Assembly (NCBI RefSeq): GCF_009831415.1
Contig: NZ_CP043727.1
Span: 1-64,000, forward strand
Length of the DNA stretch: 64,000 nucleotides
Reading direction: 5' to 3'
Source: Yersinia canariae
GTDB taxonomy: Bacteria > Pseudomonadota > Gammaproteobacteria > Enterobacterales > Enterobacteriaceae
The notes below the pieces were generated by a model, which was given only the letters and a program-made list of their open reading frames with translations, ran no database searches and was not told where the DNA came from. Position 1 is the stretch's first letter. The number at the start of each line of letters is the position of its first letter. Below are positions 12,430-26,350 of the stretch, piece by piece. A program made the position numbers and the translations under genes.

Positions 12430-12469
12430 CGTTTTTCATTAAAGAATAATAAAGAAAAGCAGGGCATAA

Positions 12470-12500
12470 CGTCGCCGCCGCAGTCATCTGGGCGGTGACG
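12470..12500 (+). promoter_or_regulatory. Intercistronic rbsB-rbsK hairpin
   Basis: CGTCGCCGCC (12470-12479) pairs with GGCGGTGACG (12491-12500) with one G-T wobble, around an 11-base loop. No T run follows, so it is not a full terminator. Such hairpins behind binding-protein genes usually stabilise the upstream message and give excess binding protein; here that role is inference. Confidence 0.65.
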
Positions 12501-12523
12501 TCATCTACATAGGAATAAATACG

Positions 12524-13450
12524 ATGGAAACAGGTAAATTAGTGGTCTTGGGTAGCATCAATGCCGACCATATTTTGAATATTGAGCAGTTTCCGCGTCC
12601 AGGTGAAACGGTGATCGGGAAGCAGTATAAAGTTGCTTTCGGCGGAAAAGGGGCTAATCAAGCCGTTGCCGCTGGCCGTAGCGGGGCGAATATCGCGTTT
12701 ATTGCCTGTGTGGGTGAAGATGATATTGGTGACCGGGTACGCCAGCAGTTAGCCAGTGATAATATTGATACCGCACCTATTGAGGCGGTAGCGGGCACCA
12801 CGACAGGTGTGGCGCTGATTTTTGTTAATGGTGAAGGCGAGAACGTTATTGGTATTCATGCGGGGGCAAACTCGGCGGTGACTCCTGAATATCTTGGTTG
12901 CTATCAGCAGCAAGTTATTGACGCAGATGCATTATTGATGCAACTGGAATCCCCTCTTGAGACCGTTATCGCCGCCGCTAAATTGGCAAAACAGCATCAA
13001 ACTCAGGTTATCCTGAATCCGGCTCCAGCCCGCGAACTGCCCGATGAGCTGTTAATGCTGGTGGATATGATTACCCCAAATGAAACGGAAGCTGAGCGCT
13101 TAACGGGTATTCATATTGAGCTGGATGATGATGCAGCAAAAGCTGCTCAGATTCTGCATGATAAAGGTATCGCAACCGTCATTATTACCTTGGGCAGCCG
13201 CGGTGTGTGGCTCAGTGAGCAAGGCGAGGGTAAGTTGGTCGCGGGATTCAAAGTTAATGCGGTGGATACTATCGCCGCCGGTGATACATTCAATGGAGCA
13301 TTACTGACTGCTTTATTAGAAGGCCAATCGATGGACTTAGCCGTCCGATTTGCGCATGCTGCGGCCGCTATAGCAGTGACTCGTTCTGGCGCACAACCTT
13401 CCATTCCTTGGCGGGCCGAAATCGACAGTTTCTTACAAGATCGGGTATAA
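12524..13450 (+). CDS. rbsK: Ribokinase RbsK
   Basis: A 308-residue PfkB-family kinase: D-ribose + ATP to ribose 5-phosphate. The N-terminal motif [20 protein letters not shown] and the substrate-site [16 protein letters not shown] are present. The C-terminal PfkB signature [20 protein letters not shown] contains the catalytic base Asp and anion hole GAGD-like segment AAGD. E. coli RbsK is 309 residues. It lies in the rbs operon with rbsR starting 2 bases after its stop. Confidence 0.97.
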   Translation: METGKLVVLGSINADHILNIEQFPRPGETVIGKQYKVAFGGKGANQAVAAGRSGANIAFIACVGEDDIGDRVRQQLASDNIDTAPIEAVAGTTTGVALIFVNGEGENVIGIHAGANSAVTPEYLGCYQQQVIDADALLMQLESPLETVIAAAKLAKQHQTQVILNPAPARELPDELLMLVDMITPNETEAERLTGIHIELDDDAAKAAQILHDKGIATVIITLGSRGVWLSEQGEGKLVAGFKVNAVDTIAAGDTFNGALLTALLEGQSMDLAVRFAHAAAAIAVTRSGAQPSIPWRAEIDSFLQDRV

Positions 13451-13452
13451 CT

Positions 13453-14454
13453 TTGGCCACCATGAAAGATGTCGCCCGCTTAGCGGGCGTATCAACCTCT
13501 ACTGTCTCGCATGTCATTAATAAGAATCGTTTTGTTAGCGATCCTATTCGCGACAAAGTGCTGGCAGCCATCAAGCAACTTCACTATGCACCTTCTGCGC
13601 TGGCGCGGAGTTTAAAACTCAACGAAACTCGGACTATCGGCATGTTAGTTACTGCCAGTAGCAACCCATTTTATGCTGAAGTGGTACGTGGCGTGGAGCG
13701 CAGTTGCTATGAGCGCGGCTACAGTTTGATTCTGTGTAATACCGAGGGCGATATTGATCGCATGAGTCGTAGCATTGAAACCCTGATGCAAAAACGGGTC
13801 GATGGTTTGCTACTGATGTGCACTGAGAGTCACCGCCCGTCGCAGGATATTCTGCGTTGTTATCCTTCTCTGCCGATTATTATGATGGACTGGGCGCCTT
13901 TCGAAGGGGTCAATGACGTCATCCAGGACAACTCTTTATTGGGCGGAGAAATGGCAACCTCGTATTTGATTGCTAGAGGATATACTCGTATTGCCTGTAT
14001 TGCTGGCCCACAAGATAAAACACCGGCGAAAGAACGTTTGGAAGGATTCCGCCAGGCAATGGATCGCGCGGGCCTACCCGTGCTTCCAGGTTATGAGGTT
14101 GCCAGTGACTTTGAATTTGGTGGCGGTTTAGTTGCTATGAAGCAGTTACTTGCATTGCCGCAGCCCCCTGAAGCAGTATTTACCAGTAATGATGCTATGG
14201 CGGTTGGTGTTTATCAGGCTTTGCATCAGGCAGGGTTATCGATTCCGCAAGATATGGCGGTCATCGGTTATGATGATATTGAAATCGCACAATATATGAC
14301 GCCACCTTTGACGACGATTCATCAACCAAAAGATGACCTCGGCGAACTGGCTATTGATACTCTTATTCACCGGCTAAATAACCCGGAAGCGGAACCACAG
14401 GTTCTGATTCTCACTCCCGAGCTAATTGAGCGCGGTTCAGTCGCCGTCCGTTAA
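13453..14454 (+). CDS. rbsR: RbsR, ribose operon repressor (TTG start)
   Basis: A LacI/GalR-family repressor of 333 residues; E. coli RbsR is 330. The DNA-binding headpiece is [20 protein letters not shown] with the hinge region [11 protein letters not shown] near residue 50. A periplasmic-binding-like ribose-sensing core follows. I start it at TTG 13453 because that gives the conserved MATMKDVA opening, 2 bases after the rbsK stop; ATG 13462 is the alternative. Upstream in-frame codons exist but would overlap rbsK. It presumably binds the CGAAACGTTTCG palindromes before rbsD. It meets hsrA end to end with a 4-base overlap. Confidence 0.94.
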   Translation: MATMKDVARLAGVSTSTVSHVINKNRFVSDPIRDKVLAAIKQLHYAPSALARSLKLNETRTIGMLVTASSNPFYAEVVRGVERSCYERGYSLILCNTEGDIDRMSRSIETLMQKRVDGLLLMCTESHRPSQDILRCYPSLPIIMMDWAPFEGVNDVIQDNSLLGGEMATSYLIARGYTRIACIAGPQDKTPAKERLEGFRQAMDRAGLPVLPGYEVASDFEFGGGLVAMKQLLALPQPPEAVFTSNDAMAVGVYQALHQAGLSIPQDMAVIGYDDIEIAQYMTPPLTTIHQPKDDLGELAIDTLIHRLNNPEAEPQVLILTPELIERGSVAVR

Positions 14455-15875
14455 ACCTCACTCTCTGCGGGCTGATTCACTTTTTTTACATTACGGCCCT
14501 GAATTAAGTTATCGCCATCTTTAGGTTTGAGTAATAAGAACACCACGGATGAAAGCAACGTCACCACCCCCATCGTAATAAAGGTGTAGTGGAAGTGGTC
14601 GACATTATCACCAAGCGACAATCCATCGTAAAACCGTAAAACCACTGCGCTGATAGCCACCCCGAAACTAATCGCCAGTTGCTGGGTTACCGCTAAGACA
14701 CTGTTACCTGAACTGGCATTGCTATCTGTTAAGTCAGCCAACGTAATGGTGTTCATCGCGGTAAATTGTGTCGACATCGCCATACCCAAGATAAATAGCG
14801 GCAATATCATCATCCAAGCTGGCATGCCCGGCGATTGAAATGCAAATAAGGCAATCAGCACACCAATAATGGCCGTAATACCAACTAATACCGTGCGGTA
14901 TCCTAATGAACGTAAAACTTGGGTGACAGCGGATTTAGCCATCATTGAACCAATGGCCGTTGGCGCCATCATGCAACCGGCAATAATAGCGGAATAACCA
15001 AATCCAACCTGCAACATCAGTGGTATCAAGAAAGGAACACAACCTGTACCTAAACGTGATGCTACGTTACCGGCAATACCGACAGAGAATGTGCGGGTTT
15101 TAAACAACGGCAAACCAATGAGAGGATTTGGATGCCCTTTCGCATGGAATATATAGAAGAGCAGCATCAATAAACCGGCCAGTAGCACCATAATAGGCAG
15201 ATAACTGGCAATATCGGGCCGCCCCATAATTTCCAGGCTCACGGATATCATGACTAAACTGCTACCAAATAGCAGAAATCCGATAATATCAAAGGCGCGT
15301 TTTGGCATGGTGAAGTCCGGCATATATTTGCGAGCATAAAATATGCCCAATAAGCCGATAGGAATATTAAGGATGAAAATCCAGTGCCATGTGGCGTAGG
15401 TTACCAGCAAGCCACCTAATAATGGTCCCATTACCGGGCCAATTAATCCTGGGATGGTGACGAAATTTAATACTGGTAATAACTCACTGCGCGGATAAGC
15501 TCGGATAAGTGCGAGTCTGGCAACGGGCATCATCATAGCGCCACCCACCCCTTGAATAACACGGGAAGCAACCAAAAATGGCAGAGAGCCGGACAGCGCA
15601 CACAGTAATGACCCCATCGTAAATAATGAAACCGCTAAAATGAAAACCCGCCGAGTTCCGAAACGATCGGCCAGCCAGCCACTCACCGGAATTAGCATCG
15701 CAACCGTGAGGGTGTAGCTAATAATGGCCGACTGCATTGTCAGAGGTGAACGATTAAGACTTTCCGCGATTGAAGGGAGTGCAGTATTCAGTATTGTGGC
15801 ATCCAAAGCCTGCATAAAGAAAGCCATGGCGGCTATCCAAGGGAGGCCCGCCATGCTGCGTGCAGATTTTATCAT
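14451..15875 (-). CDS. hsrA: HsrA-like MFS multidrug transporter (DHA2 type)
   Basis: A 474-residue major facilitator with about fourteen hydrophobic segments, very similar to E. coli HsrA (YieO, 475). Motif [20 protein letters not shown] opens helix 1, [11 protein letters not shown] is the loop 2-3 motif A, and [17 protein letters not shown] is the DHA2 motif C-like helix. Such pumps export drugs by proton antiport; the E. coli protein's substrate is not well defined. Same rbsR-hsrA-yieP order as E. coli. yieP lies upstream on the same strand after 72 bases and may regulate it. Confidence 0.93.
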   Translation of the reverse strand: MIKSARSMAGLPWIAAMAFFMQALDATILNTALPSIAESLNRSPLTMQSAIISYTLTVAMLIPVSGWLADRFGTRRVFILAVSLFTMGSLLCALSGSLPFLVASRVIQGVGGAMMMPVARLALIRAYPRSELLPVLNFVTIPGLIGPVMGPLLGGLLVTYATWHWIFILNIPIGLLGIFYARKYMPDFTMPKRAFDIIGFLLFGSSLVMISVSLEIMGRPDIASYLPIMVLLAGLLMLLFYIFHAKGHPNPLIGLPLFKTRTFSVGIAGNVASRLGTGCVPFLIPLMLQVGFGYSAIIAGCMMAPTAIGSMMAKSAVTQVLRSLGYRTVLVGITAIIGVLIALFAFQSPGMPAWMMILPLFILGMAMSTQFTAMNTITLADLTDSNASSGNSVLAVTQQLAISFGVAISAVVLRFYDGLSLGDNVDHFHYTFITMGVVTLLSSVVFLLLKPKDGDNLIQGRNVKKVNQPAESEV

Positions 15876-15947
15876 TGTCCGTCCTGATTATATTGGGTGG
15901 GCGTGAGTACCCTCTCTATATATATAGATATAAACAACATTTGGCAG

Positions 15948-16637
15948 TTAGTCTTTCTCTTTTAATAGCACCTGACAAGCCACTAACGCACCTTGGTTAT
16001 CACCGGCCAAAATGGTATCGACAATATTTTGATGGTGTTGCAGCTTAATCACTTCATCGCCGGTAATTGAACGAAAGTAACTGTGATAAACAGAACTGAA
16101 CAAATTAGCGAAAGATGTTAAAAATGGATTACCGCTGGCTTCATAGATTAATTGATGAAACTGAGCATCCACTTGAATCCAGCGTTCACGATTAAAATGG
16201 GCATGCAGCTCCCGCATCTCTGTCATTAATGATGCTAACAGGGCTTTCTGCATTTCATTGGCATGGGTAGCGGCCAGTGAACAAGCTTGAGGTTCAAGTG
16301 ACCTCCTTAATATAAGGAAGTGTTGCATGACTTGATCGAAATTCTCCCTAGTCATCCACCAGGTTAGTAATTCCTGATCAAGGAAGTTCCAGTTGGTTTG
16401 CGGCATAACGCGAGTGCCGATACGTGGACGCGGTAATAACATCCCTTTTGCAGCGAGCATCTTTACGGCTTCACGAACTGCGGTACGGCTGACACCAAAT
16501 TGTTCCCCCAACTCTATCTCACCAGGCAAGATACTGCCGGCTTCATATTCTCCTGCAAGGATGCGTTGGCCAATTTTTTCGGCCAGCAGATATGAAAGAT
16601 TGCGCTGAGCGGCCTGTTGTTGGGTATTTAGTTGCAT
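15948..16637 (-). CDS. yieP: YieP, GntR/FadR-family transcriptional regulator
   Basis: A 229-residue FadR-subfamily GntR regulator. The winged helix domain at about 12-80 has the typical GEIELGEQFGVSRTAVREAVK helix-turn-helix with MLAAKGMLLPRPRIGT wing. A helical FCD effector domain follows at about 95-220, with Asp and His residues (QVDAQFHQLIYEA) that bind metal in many FCD proteins. E. coli YieP is 230 residues. It borders the rRNA operon promoter region, as in E. coli beside rrnC. Confidence 0.93.
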   Translation of the reverse strand: MQLNTQQQAAQRNLSYLLAEKIGQRILAGEYEAGSILPGEIELGEQFGVSRTAVREAVKMLAAKGMLLPRPRIGTRVMPQTNWNFLDQELLTWWMTRENFDQVMQHFLILRRSLEPQACSLAATHANEMQKALLASLMTEMRELHAHFNRERWIQVDAQFHQLIYEASGNPFLTSFANLFSSVYHSYFRSITGDEVIKLQHHQNIVDTILAGDNQGALVACQVLLKEKD

Positions 16638-16791
16638 GGTGTTTTGTCCTATCTGTCTTCTTATACTTCTATTTTACTCTACTGTTTAACTCGGGTATTG
16701 AATGTTTAGCTTAATAATTGTTTAAACATTGGCCTTTTATCCCATTATTGCTGAAAAAAAACACGGTTGAAAAGTTTTTTCAAATTAGGGG

Positions 16792-16819
16792 TTGCAGGCT
16801 GTCAGGAACTCCCTATAAT
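16792..16819 (+). promoter_or_regulatory. rRNA operon promoter P1
   Basis: The -35 TTGCAG (16792-16797) and -10 TATAAT (16814-16819) are 16 bases apart, the sub-optimal spacing of rrn P1 promoters. GCGCCTCC follows as a GC-rich discriminator, the feature responsible for ppGpp/DksA and growth-rate control. A/T tracts at about 16750-16788 are a candidate UP element. Confidence 0.92.
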
Positions 16820-16911
16820 GCGCCTCCACTGACCGGGAACAACGAAACATACTTCGCCGGGTCAGGAAGAGAAAAGATAGACTTTGACTTCGAAAGAAAA
16901 CAAATAAACTC

Positions 16912-16939
16912 TTGACTCTTCAGCGGGAAAGCGTATTAT
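16912..16939 (+). promoter_or_regulatory. rRNA operon promoter P2
   Basis: TTGACT (16912-16917) and TATTAT (16934-16939) with 16-base spacing lie 120 bases downstream of P1, matching the tandem P1/P2 layout of enterobacterial rRNA operons. Confidence 0.85.
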
Positions 16940-16989
16940 CTGCCTCCCGCGTTACCGTAAGATTCGCCGCAAGGCAAACGGGTAACGAA

Positions 16990-17001
16990 CGCTCTTTAAC
17001 A
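16990..17001 (+). promoter_or_regulatory. rRNA leader boxA antitermination site
   Basis: CGCTCTTTAACA matches the NusB/NusE-binding boxA of rrn leaders (TGCTCTTTAACA). It lies between P2 and the 16S gene. A second copy, GCTCTTTAACA at about 19039-19049, is in the 16S-23S spacer. Confidence 0.85.
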
Positions 17002-17188
17002 ATTTATCAGACAATCTGTGTGGGCACTCGCAAGACGATATCGAAGCCTGTTTCGACAGGCAAAGAAATATCAAAGTCTTGAAGAGTGACCAAAGCAGTA
17101 CACATTTGAACCTCGGTTCGAATGCATATTTGCAGAAAGTAATCTTTGAGCATCGCTACTTTCATTAGTAGCAAATCAAACAAATCTT

Positions 17189-18732
<1,544 letters not shown>

Positions 18733-18870
18733 CCTAACGATACGCATTGCGCAGTGTCCACACAGATTGTCTGATGAATGTAAACGAGCAAGAGCACCTG
18801 TTGATGTTGTGAGTTTCGACTCATGCTGATGCAAAAACGATTAAGTTGAATGATTTAATCGGATTTTTGT

Positions 18871-18946
18871 GTCCCCATCGTCTAGAGGCCTAGGACACTG
18901 CCCTTTCACGGCTGTAACAGGGGTTCGAATCCCCTTGGGGACGCCA
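18871..18946 (+). tRNA. gltU: tRNA-Glu (anticodon UUC)
   Basis: A 76-base tRNA with encoded CCA, located in the 16S-23S spacer. The acceptor stem GTCCCCA/TGGGGAC is fully paired, with compensatory changes from E. coli. The anticodon loop is CTTTCAC, giving UUC. The T arm is CAGGGGTTCGAATCCCCT-like. One oddity: the second anticodon-stem pair (28-42) is T-T instead of the C-G of E. coli. In E. coli this spacer tRNA is found in rrnB, rrnC, rrnE and rrnG. Confidence 0.97.
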
Positions 18947-19188
18947 CTCCGATAATGTGTGAAAGACATTATCACCGGTTCTTTATGAACTGAAAATATC
19001 TTAAAGATGACTTTAACGAGTCGTGTTTAAGATATTGCTCTTTAACAATCTGGAACAAGCTGAAAATTGAAACAATACAGCTGAAACTTATCTCTCCGTA
19101 GAAGTACTGAGATAAGGATTAACCTGTATTAGAGTCTCTCAAATAATCGCAATACGACGATGTCTGTAAAGACACCTTCGGGTTGTGA

Positions 19189-22095
<2,907 letters not shown>

Positions 22096-22204
22096 ACAAC
22101 ACCGAAGGTGTTTTGGTGATTTGAGAGAGATTTTCAGCGACGTTCCGAGATTGGGCTGGCTGGCTGTGTGTAGGATTGCATAGCGGGTTAGTTTAGACAG
22201 AATT

Positions 22205-22324
22205 TGCCTGGCGGCCATAGCGCGGTGGACCCACCTGATCCCATGCCGAACTCAGAAGTGAAACGCCGTAGCGCCGATGGTAGTGTGGGGTCTCCCCATG
22301 CGAGAGTAGGACACTGCCAGGCAT
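22205..22324 (+). rRNA. rrf: 5S ribosomal RNA
   Basis: A 120-base 5S gene from TGCCTGGCGGCC to ACTGCCAGGCAT, whose ends pair to close helix I. The internal CCATGCCGAACTCAGAAGTG block is the standard enterobacterial sequence. No tRNA genes follow before the terminators, unlike E. coli rrnC, which has aspT and trpT. Confidence 0.98.
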
Positions 22325-22338
22325 CAAATCAAGCCGAG

Positions 22339-22365
22339 ACCCCATGCCAAAAGCGTGGGGTTTTT
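22339..22365 (+). terminator. rRNA operon terminator 1
   Basis: ACCCCATGC (22339-22347) pairs with GCGTGGGGT (22353-22361) and is followed by a T run. It is 14 bases behind 5S. Confidence 0.92.
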
Positions 22366-22459
22366 GCTATGCGCGCGATATAGAAAACTGAAACAAATTA
22401 GTTTTTTGTGTGGGATGGCGGATAGTTCGTTATGCGCGAATAGCGAAATAATAAAAGAG

Positions 22460-22488
22460 AAGGCTACCCTGGCGGGTGGCCTTTTTTT
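22460..22488 (+). terminator. rRNA operon terminator 2
   Basis: AGGCTACCC (22461-22469) pairs with GGGTGGCCT (22474-22482) across a TGGC loop and is followed by seven T. It is the second of two tandem terminators and also closes the convergent mobB. Confidence 0.92.
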
Positions 22489-22491
22489 GTT

Positions 22492-23019
22492 TTATAGTTG
22501 TGATAAGTTCATTTGAAGCCAATGACAAATAAAGTCTGCAATCTGTTCTGGCTGATTAATATCTAATTGTCTCACTGTTGTATCTATTGGTTTATCGCTT
22601 GCTAACGCAATAACATACTTATCAATTAAATCCGCGTAAGGTTTTCCTACGGCTTCTCTATAGAGGGCAATTTTGTTGATTGGCTCATGCTTAAAACCCT
22701 CCACCAAGATTATATCGATAGTTGTAGTATCTAACCTACTGGCTAGATAGTGCAGATCCAACGGTTTTTGTTCTGGGGTTTCTGTCATTAACGCCCAGCG
22801 ACAATCGCTGGCTACGAGGGTTTGGTGCGCGCCAGCCTTACGTAATTCATAGCTATCCTTGCCTGGTGTGTCAATTTCCATATTGTGATGCGTATGTTTA
22901 ATCAGACCGACCCGGATTTGGCGCTGTTGTAATAAAGGAATCAGGCTTTTGAGTAATGTTGTTTTTCCTGTACCACTGTATGCGGCAATACCTAATAGTG
23001 GTGGTGTTTTTTTGCTCAT
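22492..23019 (-). CDS. mobB: MobB, molybdopterin-guanine dinucleotide biosynthesis adaptor
   Basis: A 175-residue P-loop GTPase that assists MobA in attaching GMP to molybdopterin. The P-loop is GIAAYSGTGKTTLLKSLIP near residue 15, followed by the RVGLIKHTHH and DTPGKDSYELRKAGA motifs of the family. I start it at ATG 23019 because that ATGA overlaps the mobA stop (23016-23018), a coupled-translation arrangement; the longer frame to 23046 would lie inside mobA. It is convergent with the rRNA operon, ending 4 bases after terminator 2. Confidence 0.95.
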   Translation of the reverse strand: MSKKTPPLLGIAAYSGTGKTTLLKSLIPLLQQRQIRVGLIKHTHHNMEIDTPGKDSYELRKAGAHQTLVASDCRWALMTETPEQKPLDLHYLASRLDTTTIDIILVEGFKHEPINKIALYREAVGKPYADLIDKYVIALASDKPIDTTVRQLDINQPEQIADFICHWLQMNLSQL

Positions 23020-23606
23020 AATACCCCTCTTTGACTCTGTTCCCATAAATCGCAGTCTGCTGGAGTATTTAGGTTACTGAATTGACCGCTTTGTCCGTTG
23101 AATACTACCGGCTGTGCGTTAATACTTTCCATAAATATCATCAGCTTGCGATCTCCTCTTGCGAGATATTCGGCAAGGAGTGGTTTCAGACTAATATGCA
23201 TTAGTGCAAACGTCGGGTGCGCTCGCTCACCATCGTGAACATAGGCCGCCAATGCTTGCTGCTTTCCTTGCCAAAGCTGAGATACTAAGTTGTCAGGAAG
23301 CGCTGGAACATCGCAGGGCGCAAATACAACCCATTCCGTAGCTGAATAGCTCAAACCCGTATGCATGCCGGCCAATGGGCCTACAAAGCCGGTAATGATG
23401 TCGTTAATGACAGGAACTCCACTTTCTTGATAGAGATCTTGATTACGATTAGCATTAATAAAGAGATCGTTAACCTGAGATTCTAATCTATCAATGACAT
23501 ATTGAAACAATGGTTTACCGTGAAGAAGAATAAGCCCTTTGTCATTACCTCCCATTCGGGAAGAACGGCCGCCAGCAAGAATAACACCAGTAATATTGGG
23601 CTGCAT
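23016..23606 (-). CDS. mobA: MobA, molybdenum cofactor guanylyltransferase
   Basis: A 196-residue nucleotidyltransferase: Mo-molybdopterin + GTP to Mo-molybdopterin guanine dinucleotide + PPi, required for DMSO reductase-family enzymes. The GTP-binding signature LAGGRSSRMGGNDKGL (about 9-24) and the FAPCDVPALP metal site are intact. I prefer ATG 23606 (MQPNITGV) because GGAG at 23615-23618 is then 8 bases away; ATG 23612 or GTG 23615 are longer options. It overlaps mobB by 4 bases. In E. coli mobA-mobB lie beside rrnA. Confidence 0.95.
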   Translation of the reverse strand: MQPNITGVILAGGRSSRMGGNDKGLILLHGKPLFQYVIDRLESQVNDLFINANRNQDLYQESGVPVINDIITGFVGPLAGMHTGLSYSATEWVVFAPCDVPALPDNLVSQLWQGKQQALAAYVHDGERAHPTFALMHISLKPLLAEYLARGDRKLMIFMESINAQPVVFNGQSGQFSNLNTPADCDLWEQSQRGVL

Positions 23607-23759
23607 TTCCATCACTCCGCTGTATTCGATTGACTGACGAATTGTATCTTTAAATAGGTGGATTGGTCAGGATTTACTTTTATTGACAATAGGCTCTCTT
23701 TCCCTGTGTGAATATCCCTGCTACTTTGTCAGCATATTTTTAAATAGGATAAATTTGCT

Positions 23760-24029
23760 ATGAAATGCCATCGTGTTAATGAACTGATTGAGCTTTTACA
23801 TCCAGCCTGGCAGCAAGAGCCCGATTTAAATCTGGTGCAGTTTTTACAAAAACTGTCGGATGAGGCTGGTTTTGAAGGCGAGTTATCAGAGCTAACGGAC
23901 GATATTCTTATTTATCATCTAAAAATGCGCGGTTCAGCATCGACGGAAGTGATTCCTGGCCTGAAAAAAGATTATGAAGAAGACTTTAAAACTGCCATAT
24001 TGCGCGCGCGTGGCATCATTAAAGATTAG
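23760..24029 (+). CDS. yihD: YihD family protein (DUF1040)
   Basis: An 89-residue acidic cytoplasmic protein matching E. coli YihD in length and sequence ([20 protein letters not shown] and the [14 protein letters not shown] block). Function is unknown. It is divergent from mobA and precedes srkA-dsbA in the conserved order. AGGAT 10 bases before ATG 23760 is a plausible ribosome-binding site. Confidence 0.92.
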   Translation: MKCHRVNELIELLHPAWQQEPDLNLVQFLQKLSDEAGFEGELSELTDDILIYHLKMRGSASTEVIPGLKKDYEEDFKTAILRARGIIKD

Positions 24030-24119
24030 TCATACTCCTGTCTGCGTAGATAGGGGCTTTGATGATACTATTTCTTATTCTCAGCGAGCCGCTGTCACTT
24101 ATAAAGACTGAATGTTGTT

Positions 24120-25106
24120 ATGAACAGCTCTGCTTTTAATTTTCAGACATTGTCCCCTGACCTGATTATGGATGCCCTCGAAGGGGTTGGGTTACGGGTG
24201 GATTCAGGATTAACTGCGCTCAATAGCTACGAAAATCGCGTTTATCAGTTTATGGACGAAGATCGTAAACGGTACGTGGTGAAGTTTTATCGTCCTGAGC
24301 GCTGGAGCCGTGAGCAAATTCTGGAGGAACATCAGTTCTCGCTTGATTTGGCAGAGTCGGAAATCCCGGTGATAGCTCCATTGCCGCTAAATGGGGACAC
24401 CTTGCATACTCATGGTGGTTTTTTCTTTACGGTTTTTCCGAGTGTTGGTGGGCGTCAGTATGAAATTGATAACCTTGATCAATTAGAGTGGGTTGGGCGC
24501 TATTTAGGCCGAATTCATCAGGTGGGCAGTGATTCTCTTTTTGTTGCTCGCTCAACAATAGGAATTGAGGAGTATCTGACTGAACCGCGTCAGTTATTGG
24601 CCAGTAGTGAGTTGGTGCCGGCAAAACAGCGGGATAAATTTCTGGCCGCAACTGACCTGCTCATTAGCACGATAAAGCAGTATTGGCACACCGACTGGCT
24701 ACCATTACGATTACACGGTGATTGTCACCCGGGTAATATTTTGTGGCGTGATGGGCCGATGTTTGTTGACTTGGATGATGCTCGAAATGGCCCGGCGGTT
24801 CAGGACCTTTGGATGTTGTTACACGGTGAGCGTCGCGAGCAATTAATTCAGTTGGATATCTTGCTAGAAGCTTATGGTGAGTTTGCTGATTTTGACCAAC
24901 GTGAACTCGCACTCATTGAACCGTTACGCGCGATGCGGATGGTTTATTACCTTGCATGGGTCGCCAGACGTTGGCAGGACCCGGCATTTCCTAAAAGTTT
25001 TCCGTGGATGGCGGAGTCTGACTTCTGGTTGCAGCAGACTGCATCATTTACAGAACAGGTTAAGCTGTTGCAGGCACCCCCTTTACAGCTGATGCCAATG
25101 TACTAA
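24120..25106 (+). CDS. srkA: SrkA stress-response serine/threonine kinase
   Basis: A 328-residue aminoglycoside-phosphotransferase-fold protein kinase (YihE/RdoA), the same length as in E. coli. The N-terminal lobe has VVKFYRPERWS with a candidate ATP-binding Lys. The catalytic loop is LRLHGDCHPGNILW and the Mg-binding motif is FVDLDDARNGP. In E. coli it is a Cpx-regulated kinase that protects against stress-induced death and is cotranscribed with dsbA. dsbA follows here after 27 bases, consistent with the same operon. Confidence 0.95.
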   Translation: MNSSAFNFQTLSPDLIMDALEGVGLRVDSGLTALNSYENRVYQFMDEDRKRYVVKFYRPERWSREQILEEHQFSLDLAESEIPVIAPLPLNGDTLHTHGGFFFTVFPSVGGRQYEIDNLDQLEWVGRYLGRIHQVGSDSLFVARSTIGIEEYLTEPRQLLASSELVPAKQRDKFLAATDLLISTIKQYWHTDWLPLRLHGDCHPGNILWRDGPMFVDLDDARNGPAVQDLWMLLHGERREQLIQLDILLEAYGEFADFDQRELALIEPLRAMRMVYYLAWVARRWQDPAFPKSFPWMAESDFWLQQTASFTEQVKLLQAPPLQLMPMY

Positions 25107-25133
25107 AGCTAAGATAATGGAGATTGTTATAGT

Positions 25134-25757
25134 ATGAAAAATGTATGGTTAGCACTCGTTGGCATGGTGATGGCATTCAGTGCATCGGCAGCACAATTCA
25201 CTGATGGTACTCAGTACCAAACATTAAACAAGCCGGTCACTGGTGAGCCTCAGGTTTTAGAGTTTTTCTCTTTCTATTGCCCTCACTGCTACCAGTTTGA
25301 AGAGGTTTATCATGTTCCTCAGACCGTGAAAAAAGCACTGCCTGAAGGGACTAAAATGACCCGTTACCATGTTGAATTCCTTGGCCCATTGGGTAAGCAA
25401 CTGACTCAAGCATGGGCTGTTGCTATGGCATTAGGTGTTGAAGAGAAAATCACTCCACTGATGTTTGAAGGTGTACAGAAAACACAAACTGTACAAACTC
25501 CTGATGATATCCGTAACGTTTTCATTAAAGCGGGTGTGAGCGGCGAAGATTATGACGCAGCATTAAATAGCTTTGTGGTTAAATCACTGGTTGTTCAGCA
25601 GCAAAAAGCCGCTGAAGATTTACAATTACGTGGTGTACCCGCGATGTTTGTTAATGGCAAATATATGATTAAGAACGATGGCATGGATACCAGCTCAATG
25701 GATAACTATGTTAAACAGTATGCGGATGTCGTTAAGTTCCTACTGACACAGAAATAA
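25134..25757 (+). CDS. dsbA: DsbA periplasmic thiol:disulfide oxidase
   Basis: A 207-residue thioredoxin-fold enzyme that introduces disulfides into secreted proteins and is reoxidised by DsbB. The signal peptide is [19 protein letters not shown], cleaved after residue 19 or so. The active site is CPHC in [13 protein letters not shown], and the cis-Pro loop is GVPAMFVNG. An inserted helical domain lies between. Length is one residue short of E. coli DsbA. A strong terminator hairpin follows 7 bases after the stop. Confidence 0.98.
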   Translation: MKNVWLALVGMVMAFSASAAQFTDGTQYQTLNKPVTGEPQVLEFFSFYCPHCYQFEEVYHVPQTVKKALPEGTKMTRYHVEFLGPLGKQLTQAWAVAMALGVEEKITPLMFEGVQKTQTVQTPDDIRNVFIKAGVSGEDYDAALNSFVVKSLVVQQQKAAEDLQLRGVPAMFVNGKYMIKNDGMDTSSMDNYVKQYADVVKFLLTQK

Positions 25758-25764
25758 TAGTATA

Positions 25765-25798
25765 AAAAGAGGGGCTGAATTTTATTAGCCCCTCTTTT
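25765..25798 (+). terminator. Intrinsic terminator of srkA-dsbA
   Basis: AAAAGAGGGGCT (25765-25776) pairs perfectly with AGCCCCTCTTTT (25787-25798). The A-before, T-after stem ends in a T run immediately behind dsbA. Confidence 0.92.
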
Positions 25799-25799
25799 C

Positions 25800-26350
25800 A
25801 CTTCTCCAATATCTGTTCATATCAAACCCGCTTCCATCTATGCCCCGAAAATATCATATTTTCTCGTGTGATAGTCATGCAACAGAATGCTGACTTTTAT
25901 TTATTTTGGTGTTGTTTTTGGTTGAATTATTTATTTCAGTGATAGGTAATTGCCCATATTGTTTAGTGCAAAAAAGATAAAATGAGTCTGTGTGAAGTTA
26001 TAAAAATTTTGTATCAGTAAATTTCTCTTAAGTAAAAATTACTGACCTTATTAAAGTCACTAAATAAGTAATATCCACAAATTAGATAAATAAATTATGA
26101 CAGAAAAATAAGAAAGTCATAATTATAACTATCTGATTTTTATTGTTAAAAATATTACGCTATAAAAAACAGGTTGAAAGATATAATCTGCTCATGTTTT
26201 TATTCACAAAGTTATCCACAATCTGGATCTTTAAGATCACAATGTAAAAATGCTCTTTTTCGCACAAGAATGGACGCTAAAATTCGTCTCTTGCGGCCAG
26301 CTATGGCATTCTTAACGTCAGACCTTGCTGAATAAAGATGAAGAAACTCT
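25800..26350. promoter_or_regulatory. AT-rich dsbA-polA intergenic region
   Basis: A 550-base stretch that is unusually AT-rich and has no convincing ORF. The only structured signals I see are the pair of DnaA boxes near 26200-26220 and a GATCTTTAAGATC palindrome at about 26226-26238 just downstream. The polA promoter must lie in the last 150 bases but I cannot fix its hexamers with confidence. Confidence 0.5.
26200..26220 (+). promoter_or_regulatory. Tandem DnaA boxes upstream of polA
   Basis: TTATTCACA (26200-26208) and the perfect consensus TTATCCACA (26212-26220) are direct repeats 12 bases apart, 130-150 bases before polA. DnaA has been reported to stimulate polA expression in E. coli; the same link is inferred here. 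Confidence 0.75.

Noticed and set aside
15914-15935. TATATATAGATATA alternating run between hsrA and yieP
   Set aside because: It could be part of the hsrA promoter, but simple AT alternation alone does not support a specific site.
16718-16915. A 65-codon plus-strand frame before the rRNA operon
   Set aside because: It spans the P1 promoter and its leader; its sequence is fixed by promoter constraints and shows no protein family.
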